Assembly (NCBI RefSeq): GCF_049739465.1
Contig: NZ_JBMHHY010000039.1
Coordinates: forward strand, 1 to 64,000
Reading direction: 5' to 3'
DNA from: Embleya sp049739465
Lineage (GTDB): Bacteria; Actinomycetota; Actinomycetes; Streptomycetales; Streptomycetaceae
Length of the DNA stretch: 64,000 nt
Shown here: in pieces, positions 1 to 7,771 of the stretch
Layout of the letters: each line of letters starts with the position of its first letter
How positions within the stretch are numbered: the stretch's first letter is position 1
Position numbers and translations under genes: made by a program
Notes under the pieces: model-generated
What the model was told of the DNA's origin: nothing
Seen by the model: the letters and a program-made list of their open reading frames with translations, nothing else
The model's database searches: none

Positions 1-79
1 ATCCGTTTTCGGACCCGAGGAGAGAGCGGGAGCCGTGACGGGCCGCGAAACGCGGCATGGCCACCGGCCACCGAGGCCG

Positions 80-575
80 CCAAGCGGACAACGGCCCCCG
101 ACCACGAGTCGGGGGATGCCGACCAGGGCGGCAACGGCCACGTAGTGGACGGGCAACAACGGATGCGGAGCACCAAGAAAAAACCCCGGCCCCGGAGGGG
201 ACGAGCAACGACGAGGCGGCGGCCACCCCCCACGACCCGGCCCCGCCGAACGGACCCAGGGCCAACCACGGCACCAGCTCAACAGCACGACGCCAAGCCG
301 CCAACCGCCCCCGACCACGAGCCAGCGAAGCCGACCAGGGCAGTGACGGCCACGTAGTGGACGGGCAACAACGGATGCGAAGCACCAAGAAAAAACCCCG
401 GCCGCGGAGCGGACGTGCAACGACGAGGCGGTGACAGCCGCCACGACCCGGCCCCGCCGACCAGACCCAGGGCCAACCACGGCACCAGCCCAACACCACC
501 ACGCCAAGCCGCCAACCGCCCCCGACCACGAGCCAGGAGAAGCCGTCCAGGGCAGCAACGGCCGCGCACCGAGCC
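80..575. repeat. 212-bp direct tandem repeat, about 2.3 copies
   Basis: Three successive blocks begin near 80, 293 and 504 with CCAAGC followed by CCCCCGACCACGAG, so the period is 211-213 bp. Copies 1 and 2 both contain CGTAGTGGACGGGCAACAAC (141 and 353) and a CACCAAGAAAAAACCCCGGCC stretch. Copy 3 breaks off near 575. Open frames cross the array on both strands, but they have low-complexity Arg/Pro/Thr-rich translations, so I read it as noncoding. Bases 1-79 and 576-620 hold nothing I recognise. Confidence 0.85.
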
Positions 576-620
576 CAATCCCGCCGCACAAACAAAAAAC
601 GCCCCCACCCTGCATGCGCA

Positions 621-648
621 GGCCCCGGCGGGTGGCGCCGCCGGGGCC
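621..648 (-). terminator. Hairpin terminator after the dioxygenase gene
   Basis: A perfect 11-bp stem (621-631 pairs with 638-648) with a 6-nt loop lies 32 bp past the stop codon of the minus-strand dioxygenase. No T-tract follows, which is normal for high-GC actinomycetes. Confidence 0.6.
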
Positions 649-680
649 CGGGATCGACTCGCCTCCGCCTGGAGGGTCGA

Positions 681-1526
681 TCAGGCGCGCTGCCACAGGG
701 CCGGCACGTTCGGCGGCTCCCATCCCGGTTGTGCCGTGTGGCCTTGCAGGCAGCGGTAGTTCTGGCCGCCGTAGGTGGCGGTGCTGCCGGGCGGGTAGTT
801 CGTGCCCACCCGCCAGGTGCCGGTGGGCGGGTCGGTCGGCGGGTCGGTGGGCGGCTTGGTCGGCGGTACCCCGGTCACGTCGAGCACGAAGTCGAAGGAC
901 GCCTCGCGGCCGTTGCCGACCTGACGCACCGTCATCAGCAGGCGCGGGTCGAAGATCGTGTCGGTGTTGTTGCGCGGCTCGCCCGGGAAGTAGGTCTGCG
1001 TGGTCAGGATCCCCTGGTTGGGCGCCTGGACCTTCATGTGCAGGTGCCGGGTGCGGCCCGGGTACAGGCCGGGGACCACCGTGGTCAGCGTGTACGCGCC
1101 CTGGGCGTTGGTGAACTGGTGGCCCCGGAAGGTGTACCCGTCGTTGTCGTACTCGCCGTTGTCGTTCGCCTGCCAGAAGTCGAGCAGCACGTTGGGCAGC
1201 GGCTGACACGATCGACCGAACACGTAGCCGGACACGCTGAGCGGCACACCCGGCGTACTGGCATCGGCCAGCACCGTGCGCAGCGGCGAGTCGGGCTTGA
1301 AGTAGGGACCCTCGGTCTGGTCGATCGTCGGCTCGTCGCCGTCGTGGCAGAACGGGGTCGGCGCCAACCGGCCGCTGTTGCTCCGCTGCGCCCGGGCCAG
1401 CGCGGGCACGCCGCCGATCAACAGCGGGATGGGGGCGGCCACCAGGGCCGCCTTGAGCAGGTTCTTGCGGGTGATGCCACGCCGGACGGGCTCGTCCTGA
1501 TCGGTATCGGTGATCTCGGGGTCCAC
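681..1526 (-). CDS. Secreted intradiol ring-cleavage dioxygenase with C-terminal CBM5/12 domain
   Basis: The 281-aa product should cleave catechol-type rings between the hydroxyls, using non-haem Fe(III), outside the cell. Residues 15-46 form an export signal with a Tat-like TRKNLLK motif and an ARA cleavage site. The iron ligands are probably Y126 (in WQANDNGEY), Y155 (in LYPGR) and H161/H163 (in RHLH). A Pro/Thr linker (220-235) leads to a CBM5/12-type binding tail with W238, Y252, W269 and W278. A dioxygenase with this architecture is known from the biomass-degrading Streptomyces sp. SirexAA-E. The GTG start has GAGGAGG 5 nt upstream; a longer frame to 1637 lacks such a site and would overlap the araC-like gene. 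The catechol substrate is inferred. Confidence 0.88.
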   Translation of the reverse strand: MDPEITDTDQDEPVRRGITRKNLLKAALVAAPIPLLIGGVPALARAQRSNSGRLAPTPFCHDGDEPTIDQTEGPYFKPDSPLRTVLADASTPGVPLSVSGYVFGRSCQPLPNVLLDFWQANDNGEYDNDGYTFRGHQFTNAQGAYTLTTVVPGLYPGRTRHLHMKVQAPNQGILTTQTYFPGEPRNNTDTIFDPRLLMTVRQVGNGREASFDFVLDVTGVPPTKPPTDPPTDPPTGTWRVGTNYPPGSTATYGGQNYRCLQGHTAQPGWEPPNVPALWQRA

Positions 1527-1587
1527 AGCGACCTCCTCGGCGAGGGGACGGGCGGGCAGGGTCGACGAATCGATCCGCCCACTCGCG

Positions 1588-1603
1588 ATTGGTCTGAACC
1601 TAT
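1588..1603. promoter_or_regulatory. Possible chitin-type (DasR-like) operator
   Basis: ATTGGTCTGAACCTAT lies about 62 bp upstream of the dioxygenase start and overlaps the end of the AraC-family gene. Its core TGGTCTGAACCT differs at two positions from the TGGTCTAGACCT repeat of Streptomyces chitinase promoters. A match this short could be chance. Confidence 0.3.
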
Positions 1604-2538
1604 TCGCGGTGCTCGGGCGAGTCGATGGACAAAGCACGGCCCTCGTGGTGCTTCGCGTTGATCGTGCGGCGGTACTCCCCCGGCGTACTCCCGGTCTCCC
1701 GACGGAAGAACCGGCAGAAGTACGCGGGGTCCGCGAAGCCCACCCGATCGGCGACCTGGCGTACCGTCAAATCGCTCCCGGCCAGCAGTCTTTTCGCCTC
1801 CACGACCTGCGTCTGACGGATGATCCGGCCCGGTGTGCGGCCGGTGGCGGTCTTGACCGCGTGGTTGAGATGGCCCACCGAGACGCCCAGTCGATCGGCG
1901 TACGCACCGACCGTACGCTCCTCCGGATCCAGGTCCACCGGCCCGTCCAACAACCGGGCGAAGCGCTGCGCGATGGCGGCCGTCGGGCCGGGATCCGGAT
2001 CCGCCTCGGCGTCCGGACTGTCCCGGGCCGCGAGCCGTGCCGCGCGCAGGATCAGTACGTGCAGATACGCCTGGAGCACGGGGATGAACCCCTCGCCCTG
2101 CTCGGTGTATTCGCGGCGCAGCTCGGCCACCACCCCGAGCAGTCCCGGCGCCGCCTCCGGCGTGGGCCGCAGCCGCGCCCGGCCCGCGAGTTCGCGTACC
2201 GTGTCCCGGTCCTCGGGGTGGGCGAGCAGGAAGTCGTCGTTGAACAACACGACCCAGCCGGTGAGTTCGTGCATGCGATGCCAAAAGTGCAGCTGTCCCG
2301 GGGTGACGAAGAACAACTGCGGCGGACAGACCGGCCTGGGCACCATGTCCACCACGTGTGTACCGCGTCCACCGGTCACCACGGCGATCTCGTGGAAGGT
2401 GTGCCGGTGCGGGAAGTCGGCCCGCGACATCGGCCCGATCGAATCGAACGACCCGACGGCGAACGGCAGGATGCTCGGCGCGGGCACTTCGAGGCGATGT
2501 AGCGGCACCGCCGGTCGCAGCTCGGTGGGCGAGCTCAT
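1600..2538 (-). CDS. AraC-family transcriptional regulator
   Basis: This 312-aa protein has an N-terminal cupin-like sensor domain (about residues 40-130, with the HRHTFHEI metal/ligand-pocket pattern) and a C-terminal double helix-turn-helix (about 205-300). The second HTH carries VADRVGFADPAYFCRFFRRETGSTPGEYR, typical of AraC. The ATG has GGGGAGAGG upstream. It lies 73 bp before the dioxygenase on the same strand, so it is the natural candidate to sense an aromatic or sugar ligand and control that gene; this is inference. Confidence 0.9.
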   Translation of the reverse strand: MSSPTELRPAVPLHRLEVPAPSILPFAVGSFDSIGPMSRADFPHRHTFHEIAVVTGGRGTHVVDMVPRPVCPPQLFFVTPGQLHFWHRMHELTGWVVLFNDDFLLAHPEDRDTVRELAGRARLRPTPEAAPGLLGVVAELRREYTEQGEGFIPVLQAYLHVLILRAARLAARDSPDAEADPDPGPTAAIAQRFARLLDGPVDLDPEERTVGAYADRLGVSVGHLNHAVKTATGRTPGRIIRQTQVVEAKRLLAGSDLTVRQVADRVGFADPAYFCRFFRRETGSTPGEYRRTINAKHHEGRALSIDSPEHRE

Positions 2539-2721
2539 CGGCCTCTCCCCACGCGCGTTCCGGGCGGCTGGTGCGTACGGATGTTCCGTGCCATGTCGGC
2601 CCCCTGGCGATTCGCGGACGATGCGGCCGCGCTCGATCAGCGGTCAGGTTAGGCCGTTCCCGCCCGGCGGTCGGCGAATGCGTGCCGACCGGCACGAACT
2701 GGCAAACGTGGCACGGCGCAT

Positions 2722-2752
2722 GCGGGTGGCCGCAGCTGCGCCGGCCACCCGC
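2722..2752 (-). terminator. Terminator after the NCS1 permease
   Basis: An 11-bp perfect stem, GCGGGTGGCCG at 2722-2732 pairing with CGGCCACCCGC at 2742-2752, has a 9-nt loop and lies just past the permease stop codon. The region 2539-2721, between it and the AraC gene, shows no gene. Confidence 0.6.
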
Positions 2753-2763
2753 GTACGGGCGGT

Positions 2764-4209
2764 TCAGGCCGCCCGTACCCGCCCGCGTGCGAGCAGGAAG
2801 TACACCGTCCCGGACACCACGATCGGCAGGAACCAGCTCAGGTCCGCGCCGTTCATCCGCGCGCTGACCCATCCGTCGATCAGTGGCGAGTGGATCGTCG
2901 ACAATCCGGTGACCATGCCACACACCATCGCCACGATCCCGCGTACGTTGACCCCGCCGGTGCCCCAGTAGCGGCTGCTCGGGTCGGTGGTGTGGATCGC
3001 GGTGTGGTCGTAGCGCCAGCGGCGCAGCACGCCGTCCACGATCCACACCGCCGCGAACGGTCCGGCCCAGACGTTGACCAGGGACAGGAAGTCGTTGAGC
3101 GCCTTCTCGAAGTCGTAGACGAACAGGATGAACAGCACCGCGGCGAGGGCCAGGACCGCATCGAGCGCGGTGGCCACCCAGCGGCGCAGCGGTACGCCCA
3201 GGCCCTGGAGGGCCAGGCCCGAGGAGTAGAACACCGAGGCGTTGTTGGAAATCGAGCCGGTGAAGCAGGCGACGATGTAGAGCACGTACAGCCACACCGG
3301 CACCAGCGGCTTCACCCCGCCGACCGGGTCGGACAGGTCGGTCTGCGTGGCGATCAGTACGCCGACCAGGCCGAGGAAGACGGCCATCCCGGCGCCGCCC
3401 GCGAGCACGTTGCGGAACACCTTGCGTACGGGGGTGGCCGAAGGCAGGTAACGCGCGTAGTCCGGCGAGACCACCAGGTAGGACAGCGACCCGGAGGCCA
3501 CCAGGGCGGCGGCGGTCAACATCAGGGTGACCGCGTCCCAGCCGCCGACCGCGTGTTCCGGGCGGGCGTTCCAGTCCACGTCGCCGATGGTGAAGGCGAG
3601 GAGCAGGGCGAAGATGACGGCGACGGCGGCGGCGAAGTACGGCTGTACCCGGATCAACATCCGGTGCCCGGTGACCGCGATCACGATGGCGCTGCCCAGC
3701 ACGATCGTGGTGGCCAGGATCTTCCCGACCGCGCCGGGGTGGTGCCAGCCGAGCTGCTCGAACAGCGCGAGCACCGCGAAGACGCCGAGCAGGCCGTTGA
3801 CGGTCTTGAAGCCGAGCGACATCGCCCACGTACACAGTGCGTTGACCCGGTTGCCGAGCACACCGAACGCGGCCCGGCTGAGGGTGAGCGCGGGCAGTCC
3901 GGCCCGCGGTCCGGCGATCGAGCTGTACGCGACGAGGACGAACAGCGCGTTGCCGACCACGACCGTGATCACGGCTTGGACCAGGGACAGACCCATGCCG
4001 ACGGCGAGCGAGCCGAGCACGAAGAAGAACTGGTAGGAGTTGATGCCCATCCAGAACAGGCCGAGCTGACGCGGCGTCATGTAGCGCTCGGACTCGGGGA
4101 TGAAGTCGTAGCCGTGTTGCTCCACGCCGCCGCCGCTCGTGGTCGGCGCGGGTGGGTCGCTGCTGTGGGTGGTGTTGATGTTGGTGCTGGTGCTCGCGGG
4201 CATGGTCAT
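2764..4209 (-). CDS. NCS1-family nucleobase/hydantoin permease
   Basis: A 481-aa integral membrane protein with about 12 hydrophobic segments after a polar N-terminus (1-45). The PESERYMTPRQLGLFWMGINS opening and the SPDYARYLP segment are typical of purine-cytosine permeases (CodB/PucI type). These use a sodium or proton gradient to import nucleobases, allantoin or hydantoins. AGGGAAG precedes the ATG. The amidohydrolase gene lies 138 bp upstream on the same strand, so transporter and hydrolase may handle one nitrogen-containing substrate. The exact substrate cannot be read. Confidence 0.88.
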   Translation of the reverse strand: MTMPASTSTNINTTHSSDPPAPTTSGGGVEQHGYDFIPESERYMTPRQLGLFWMGINSYQFFFVLGSLAVGMGLSLVQAVITVVVGNALFVLVAYSSIAGPRAGLPALTLSRAAFGVLGNRVNALCTWAMSLGFKTVNGLLGVFAVLALFEQLGWHHPGAVGKILATTIVLGSAIVIAVTGHRMLIRVQPYFAAAVAVIFALLLAFTIGDVDWNARPEHAVGGWDAVTLMLTAAALVASGSLSYLVVSPDYARYLPSATPVRKVFRNVLAGGAGMAVFLGLVGVLIATQTDLSDPVGGVKPLVPVWLYVLYIVACFTGSISNNASVFYSSGLALQGLGVPLRRWVATALDAVLALAAVLFILFVYDFEKALNDFLSLVNVWAGPFAAVWIVDGVLRRWRYDHTAIHTTDPSSRYWGTGGVNVRGIVAMVCGMVTGLSTIHSPLIDGWVSARMNGADLSWFLPIVVSGTVYFLLARGRVRAA

Positions 4210-4257
4210 CGTTCTTCCCTGATCCTGGGTGACCCTTGTGAAGGGTAGGCGGGGCGG

Positions 4258-4347
4258 CGCTGGAGGGACGGGTGCCGGGGGGAACGGGCCCAGGGGGACG
4301 GGCGCTCGGCGGACGGGCGCCGGACGGACAGGCGCTGCGGGGACGGG
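4258..4347. repeat. Short GGACGGGCGC-type repeat array
   Basis: The 138-bp gap between the amidohydrolase and permease genes is filled by degenerate 10-15-bp units around GGACGGG (near 4266, 4297, 4311 and 4339). It shows no obvious strong hairpin. It may only be slippage-generated sequence. Confidence 0.5.
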
Positions 4348-6036
4348 TCAGGCGCGCCAGGCGCGGGTGCCGCCGATCCAGGTCTCCTCGACCCCGAGTC
4401 GGGCGAACGCGGCGGGGTCCCGGACGGTGTACGGGTCGGTCGCGAGCACCACGAAGTCGGCCAGCAGTCCGGGGCGCAGTGTGCCCACCGCGTGCTCGCG
4501 GTGCAGCGCCCGGGCACCGCCGACGCCGTGGGCGAGCAGGCCGTCGGCGAGCGGCAGGCGCATCTCGGGGGTGCCGAGGAGGGTGCCCAGTACCGTGCGC
4601 CGGGTCGCGGCGGCGGCAACCGCCTCGAACGGGGCGGGCGGTGCGACCGGTGCGTCCGAGCTGAGCGCAAACGCGGTGCCGGCGGCCTTGAGCAGGCCGG
4701 TCGGGTTGTAGCGGTGGCCGAGGTCGCCGAGCGCGGTCAGCGTGCCGTCGCCGGTGCGCAGGTGGTGTTGCGGCTGGAGGCAGGCGTGTACGCCGAGGTC
4801 GCGCATCCGGGCGATCTCGTCGTCCGTGGGCAGACCGCAGTGCTCGATCCGGTGTCGGGGGTCGGCGCGCGGGGTGTCCGCCTGGGCCTTCTCGACGGCG
4901 TCCAGGACCATCCCGATCGCGTACGGCGACTGGGCGTGCGTCGCGGTCTGGAGGCCGGCGCGGTGCGCGCGCAGGACCAGGTCGGCGTACTCGGCGGGGT
5001 CGTGGTAGAGCTGCCCGTGGTGGCAGCAGTCGACGGCGTAGCCCTCGGGGAAGTACGCGGTCCAGCCGCCGAGGGTGCCGTCGGCGTAGAGCTTGACGCC
5101 CTGGATCCGGAAGCGGTCGTCGCCCAGCGAGCGGGACAGCCCGAGGTCGAGCGCGGTGTCCAGGAGGGCCGAGGTCAGGTAGGCGGAGACGCGCAGCTTG
5201 AGGTCGCCGGCGTCGCGCCCGCGCAGGTAGGTCTCCAGCTCCCGGCGGGAGACCTGGGCGTCGCCGATGGTGGTGACGCCGGCGGCGAGGAAGGTCTCCT
5301 GGGCGCGCAGCAGGTGGCCGCGCATCTCGTCCTCGGGGTCGTCGAGGTGGAAGTTGGGCCCGTGGTTGGCGATCTTCACCCCGTCCGGCCCGGTGAGCAG
5401 GTCACAGGCGCCGTCCCACAGCTCGCCGTTGGGCGTCCCGTCCGCGAACCGCCCGATCCGGCCGCCGATCGGGTCGGGGGTGCCCGCGGTGATCCCGTAC
5501 TTTCGCAACGTGTGGGTGTTGACCACGCCCCCGTGCCCCGAGGCGTTCATCACGTAGACCTCACGATCGGTCGCGACCCGGTCCAGGTCGCGGGCGTACG
5601 GGTGCCGCCCCTCGGCCAGCCGGCGATGTTCGTACCCGAAGCCCCGGATCGGCGTATCGGCCCGCAACCCGGCGGCGAATCCGACGAGGGTGGCCACCAT
5701 CGCATCCAGGTCGCCGACCACCTCGGGCCGCAGATCGGCCCAGGCCAGGTTCTGCCCGTACATCACCGGGTGACAGTGCGCATCGGTGAACCCCGGCAGC
5801 ACGGTGCGCCCGGCCAGATCCACCTCGTCATCCACCCGCCCGAGCACGGCGCGCGCCTCGGCAACGCTCCCGGCGTGCACGACCCGCTCCCCCCGCACGG
5901 CCAACGCCTCGACGCACCCGGCGGGCCCCTGGGTGTACACGGGCCCACCGGCCACAAGAAGCGTGCGATCCGATTCGGCGGCGGACGCGGAATCGGCGGT
6001 ACCGACGGTGGTGGTGCGGGTGGTGCGGGTGGACAT
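4348..6036 (-). CDS. YtcJ-like metal-dependent amidohydrolase
   Basis: A 562-aa member of the amidohydrolase superfamily (amidohydrolase_3/YtcJ branch). The metal-binding beta-strand-1 motif is H87-C-H89 in TDAHCHP. Later come KLYADGTLGG (near 320, position of the bridging Lys), THAQS (near 370), HRIEHC (near 397) and SSDAP (near 462, catalytic Asp). Length and motif order are complete for the family. AGGAGC sits 6 nt before the ATG. No signal peptide is seen, so it is cytoplasmic. It probably hydrolyses a C-N bond in a compound imported by the downstream permease. It diverges from the AAA ATPase across 274 bp of motif-rich DNA. Confidence 0.85.
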   Translation of the reverse strand: MSTRTTRTTTVGTADSASAAESDRTLLVAGGPVYTQGPAGCVEALAVRGERVVHAGSVAEARAVLGRVDDEVDLAGRTVLPGFTDAHCHPVMYGQNLAWADLRPEVVGDLDAMVATLVGFAAGLRADTPIRGFGYEHRRLAEGRHPYARDLDRVATDREVYVMNASGHGGVVNTHTLRKYGITAGTPDPIGGRIGRFADGTPNGELWDGACDLLTGPDGVKIANHGPNFHLDDPEDEMRGHLLRAQETFLAAGVTTIGDAQVSRRELETYLRGRDAGDLKLRVSAYLTSALLDTALDLGLSRSLGDDRFRIQGVKLYADGTLGGWTAYFPEGYAVDCCHHGQLYHDPAEYADLVLRAHRAGLQTATHAQSPYAIGMVLDAVEKAQADTPRADPRHRIEHCGLPTDDEIARMRDLGVHACLQPQHHLRTGDGTLTALGDLGHRYNPTGLLKAAGTAFALSSDAPVAPPAPFEAVAAAATRRTVLGTLLGTPEMRLPLADGLLAHGVGGARALHREHAVGTLRPGLLADFVVLATDPYTVRDPAAFARLGVEETWIGGTRAWRA

Positions 6037-6072
6037 GGCGGCGCTCCTGCTCGACGGCGACTACGGGACGAA

Positions 6073-6207
6073 GACGATTCGTCGGCGAGAGAACCCATCG
6101 AATGACGTTTCGTCTGCCAGAACAGTAGGTCAACGCCGAATAGAGCACTAGAGGTCTGTAGAACAAACTTTTCATCCCGTCCGGCGCGGACCTACCGACG
6201 TTTCGTC
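6073..6207. promoter_or_regulatory. Three phased GACGNTTCGTC palindromes
   Basis: The 11-mer GACGNTTCGTC occurs at 6073-6083, 6104-6114 and 6197-6207, between the divergent amidohydrolase and ATPase genes. Start-to-start distances are 31 and 93 bp, close to 3 and 9 helical turns, so all would face one side of the DNA. This is how cooperative repressor sites are often arranged. No regulator gene adjoins them. Confidence 0.5.
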
Positions 6208-6222
6208 GGTCGGTCCGCGCCG
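6182..6222. other. Large hairpin in divergent promoter region
   Basis: Two 19-nt arms (6182-6200 and 6204-6222) pair with a single mismatch around a TTT loop. The third GACGTTTCGTC site forms the hairpin tip. It lies about 90-130 bp upstream of the ATPase start and could be an operator, a 5'-leader structure or a remnant terminator. Confidence 0.6.
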
Positions 6223-6260
6223 AATCAAGGTTGCTTCGGGGTGGATCGCATCGGCTACTT

Positions 6261-6298
6261 TTGGGTAGATCGAATCTACGTAGATTGCATCCACCCAA
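6261..6298. promoter_or_regulatory. 38-bp imperfect palindrome next to the ATPase ribosome-binding site
   Basis: The outer arms TTGGGT (6261) and ACCCAA (6293) enclose the perfect core AATCTACGTAGATT (6273-6286). Over the full arms 15 of 18 positions pair. The region is AT-richer than its surroundings and ends 12 bp before the GTG start, with the GGGAG site in between. A repressor site or a translation-blocking hairpin would both fit. GTGGATCGCATC at 6241 resembles the inverted right arm. Confidence 0.55.
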
Positions 6299-6310
6299 TT
6301 GGGAGTCCAT

Positions 6311-7756
6311 GTGTCGTTCGTCGGTCGACGGCTGGAACTGGCGTTGTTGGCCAAACGGCTGGAGCGGGTAGCCGCGTCCGGGGTCGGCAACGCGGTTGCG
6401 CTGCGGGGGCGGCGGCAGGTGGGCAAGTCGCGGTTGGTGCAGGAGTTCTGCGATACGGCCGGGGTGCCCTACGTGTTCTTCACCGCCACCAAGGGCGCAT
6501 CCCCGGTCGAAGCGGTCGCGGATTTCCTGACCGAGTTGACCGAGTCCTCGCTGCCGACGGATCCCGAATTGGTGCCCTCGGTCAGCGCGGGCAGCTGGCC
6601 CGACGCATTCCGGGCCCTGGCCGCCGTCCTGCCGGATCGGCCCACCGTCGTGGTGATCGACGAACTGCCCTGGCTGGCCGAACAGGACACGCTCTTCGAC
6701 GGTGCGCTCCAGACCGCGTGGGACCGGCTGCTGTCCAGACGCCCGGTCCTGATGCTGCTCCTGGGCAGCGACCTCCACATGATGGAACGGCTGACCGCGT
6801 ACGACCGGCCCTTCTACGGCCGCGCGGACAACCTCGTGCTCGGCCCGCTCAATCCGGCCGAGACCGGCGAGGCGCTCGGGCTCGGTGCGGCCGACGCCAT
6901 CGACGCGCATCTGGTCTGCGGCGGCCTGCCCGGCATCCTGCGCGCCTGGCCGCACGGCACGCCGGCACTCGCGTTCCTCGAGGCCGAGTGCGCAGACCCG
7001 GCCTCACCGGTCTTCGGCATCCCGGAGTCGTCGCTGTCCGCCGAATTCCCCGCCCCCGACCATGTCCGGCGCGTACTCGAAGCGGTGGGCGGCGGCGATC
7101 GCACCCACGCGAACATCGCCGCGACGGCGGGCGGCAGGAGCGGCGCGGTCCCCTCTGGCACGCTCTCCCCCGTACTGCGCCGGCTCGTCGAGGAGAAGCG
7201 GGTCCTCGCCATGGACGAACCGCTCTCCACCCGACCGGGCAAACCCGCGTTGTACCGGGTCCAGGACAGCAATCTGCGGTTGTACCTGGCGATCCTGCGC
7301 GTGGCCCACGAGCAGGTGCGGCGCGGCCGGCCGGAGGCCGCGTATCGGGTGATCCAGCGCCGCTGGGCTACCTGGCGCGGCCGGGCCGTCGAGCCGCTCG
7401 TTCGCGAGGCGATCGAACTCGCCGCCGGGGACGGCGCGTTGCCGTGGGACGACATCGAGGCAGTCGGCGGCTGGTGGAACCGCCGGTTCGACCCCGAGCT
7501 GGACCTGGTGGCCGTGGATCGTGCGCCGGTGGCCAACCAGGTCCGCCTGGTCGGCTCCATCAAGTGGCTGTCCGGCCCGTTCGATCGCCACGACCTGGCC
7601 GACCTCACCGCCGCCGCGCCCCAGGTGCCCGGCTTCGGCCGGGACACCACCGCCCTCGGCGTGGTCTCGCTGTCCGGCATCGCCGCCGACGTGCCCCACG
7701 AGTCGCTCGGCCTGCGCTGGGGGCCGGACGAGGTGGTCGCGACCTGGCGTCGCTGA
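6311..7756 (+). CDS. Archaeal-type AAA ATPase with DUF234-like C-terminal domain
   Basis: A 481-aa ATPase. FVGRRLELALL opens the protein, the P-loop GRRQVGKS is at 33-40 and Walker B VVVIDELPWL near 114-123. The C-terminal third contains RWATWRGRAVEPLVREAIE and WWNRRFDPELDLV, which resemble the nuclease-like DUF234 domain of this mostly archaeal ATPase group. Its cellular role is not established. GTG at 6311 has GGGAG 5 nt upstream; the frame also opens at TTG 6299, which has no such site. It stands alone, converging on the Lrp gene 15 bp later. Its AT-richer, palindrome-bearing upstream region suggests separate regulation or acquisition. Confidence 0.82.
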   Translation: MSFVGRRLELALLAKRLERVAASGVGNAVALRGRRQVGKSRLVQEFCDTAGVPYVFFTATKGASPVEAVADFLTELTESSLPTDPELVPSVSAGSWPDAFRALAAVLPDRPTVVVIDELPWLAEQDTLFDGALQTAWDRLLSRRPVLMLLLGSDLHMMERLTAYDRPFYGRADNLVLGPLNPAETGEALGLGAADAIDAHLVCGGLPGILRAWPHGTPALAFLEAECADPASPVFGIPESSLSAEFPAPDHVRRVLEAVGGGDRTHANIAATAGGRSGAVPSGTLSPVLRRLVEEKRVLAMDEPLSTRPGKPALYRVQDSNLRLYLAILRVAHEQVRRGRPEAAYRVIQRRWATWRGRAVEPLVREAIELAAGDGALPWDDIEAVGGWWNRRFDPELDLVAVDRAPVANQVRLVGSIKWLSGPFDRHDLADLTAAAPQVPGFGRDTTALGVVSLSGIAADVPHESLGLRWGPDEVVATWRR

Positions 7757-7771
7757 CCGACGGGCGCCGAG

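Noticed and set aside
1418..3835. 805-codon minus-strand frame over the AraC and permease genes
   Set aside because: Arg/Pro/Gly-rich translation with no domain; shadow of the real genes in other frames.
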